From assembly GCA_017630115.1 (NCBI GenBank), contig JAGBVY010000026.1:1-22941 (forward strand): DNA of 22,941 nucleotides, read 5' to 3'. Both the position numbers and the translations under genes were made by a program. Each line of letters begins with the position of its first letter. Position 1 is the stretch's first letter. Of this stretch, positions 22,560 through 22,941 are shown in pieces. Source of the DNA: Tidjanibacter sp. GTDB taxonomy: Bacteria > Bacteroidota > Bacteroidia > Bacteroidales > Rikenellaceae. The notes under the pieces are model-generated. The model made no database searches, was not told the origin of the DNA, and worked only from the letters and a program-made list of their open reading frames with translations.

Positions 22560-22880
22560 ATGAATTTTATGACTATTATGCTGCAAGCAGCCCCCGCTGC
22601 ACCCGTCGCAGCACAGCAGGGTTCGATGTGGAGCTCGCTTTTGATGATTGTGATGCTCTTCGTTGTGATGTACTTCTTTATGATTCGTCCCCAGCGCAAG
22701 CAGCAGAAGGAGCTCGACAACTTCCGCAATTCGCTCGCTAAGGGCCAGAAGGTGGTTACCGCTGGCGGTATCTACGGCGTTGTTAAGGAGATCAACGAGC
22801 GCGACATCCTTATGGAGGTTGATGGCAACGTTACGTTGCGTGTTGATAAGAGTGCTATTATGCGCGATCCCCGCCAATAG
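22560..22880 (+). CDS. yajC: Preprotein translocase subunit YajC
   Basis: YajC is an accessory inner-membrane protein that joins SecDF to the Sec translocon. The 106-aa protein has a single TM helix (about 23-41) followed immediately by the family signature FFMIRPQRKQQK (39-50), then the cytoplasmic domain with KVVTAGGIYGVVKEI and ILMEVDGNVTLRVDKSAI. Start ATG 22560 is used; Met4 and Met7 are alternatives. The last 61 nt of the window contain only a weak hairpin (GGTGC/GCACC). Confidence 0.96.
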   Translation: MNFMTIMLQAAPAAPVAAQQGSMWSSLLMIVMLFVVMYFFMIRPQRKQQKELDNFRNSLAKGQKVVTAGGIYGVVKEINERDILMEVDGNVTLRVDKSAIMRDPRQ

Positions 22881-22941
22881 GCTGTGCCTTGTGGGTGCTT
22901 TTTGCACCAAACTGCGATAGGTGGCTTCCTCATTTGCGTTA

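Noticed and set aside
22893..22908. Hairpin GGTGC-TTTTT-GCACC after yajC as a terminator
   Set aside because: Only 5 bp with no T-tract, and in Bacteroidota yajC is often followed by further genes of the same unit, so termination is not supported.

Overview
This window looks like chromosomal DNA from a member of the order Bacteroidales (phylum Bacteroidota), probably gut-associated. I cannot settle the genus. The evidence is the mixture of families: a fimbrillin/BACON-type surface lipoprotein, a DUF4919 protein, a clostripain-like lipoprotein, an OprP/OprO-type porin, a long (314 aa) NusB followed by a DUF1573 protein and YajC, A/T-rich leaders with no clear Shine-Dalgarno sequence, and promoters of the Bacteroidota form TTTG-N19-TAnnTTTG. 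No tRNA, rRNA, CRISPR array, transposase or phage gene was seen.

Layout, left to right. (1) 1-2312, minus strand: a 48-residue glycine/acid-rich peptide gene and a large surface lipoprotein gene that runs off the left edge, both behind a consensus-like promoter. (2) 2313-2693: a gene-free patch with four unrelated short tandem or interspersed repeats, then a terminator for an acidic 108-aa conserved protein (minus strand). (3) 3187-8375, plus strand: ligA (NAD-dependent DNA ligase), dapA (lysine/peptidoglycan precursor synthesis), a secreted DUF4919 protein and a C11 clostripain-family lipoprotein. (4) 8430-12695, plus strand: a phosphate-selective-type porin, a lamin-tail-domain lipoprotein, two adjacent CYTH-type phosphohydrolase-like genes and a beta-propeller lipoprotein of the SdiA-regulated/phytase-esterase-like family. 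(5) 12713-17174, plus strand: a GC-rich, structured untranslated stretch, a DASS/SLC13 anion symporter, an uncharacterised two-TM protein and an MscS channel, ending in a 20-bp perfect hairpin terminator shared with the convergent unit. (6) 17276-20926, minus strand: a YbjN-like small protein preceded by a protein-kinase-like/AAA+ ATPase fusion, and a secreted CE1-type esterase. (7) 21058-22880, plus strand: nusB, a DUF1573 lipoprotein and yajC, an arrangement typical of the phylum.

Most of the window is housekeeping and envelope biology. The strongest candidate for an undescribed system is the kinase-like/AAA+ fusion (17708-19582) with its small YbjN-like neighbour (17276-17653). They sit in one apparent transcription unit, which suggests a remodelling ATPase steered by a degenerate kinase-like domain and a chaperone-like partner. 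Secondary leads are the 48-aa peptide ahead of the surface lipoprotein, the paired CYTH genes beside a phosphate-type porin, the structured leader before the DASS transporter, a repeated leader motif TTTATTAAC ahead of four envelope-related genes, and a clamp-binding-like tail on LigA.
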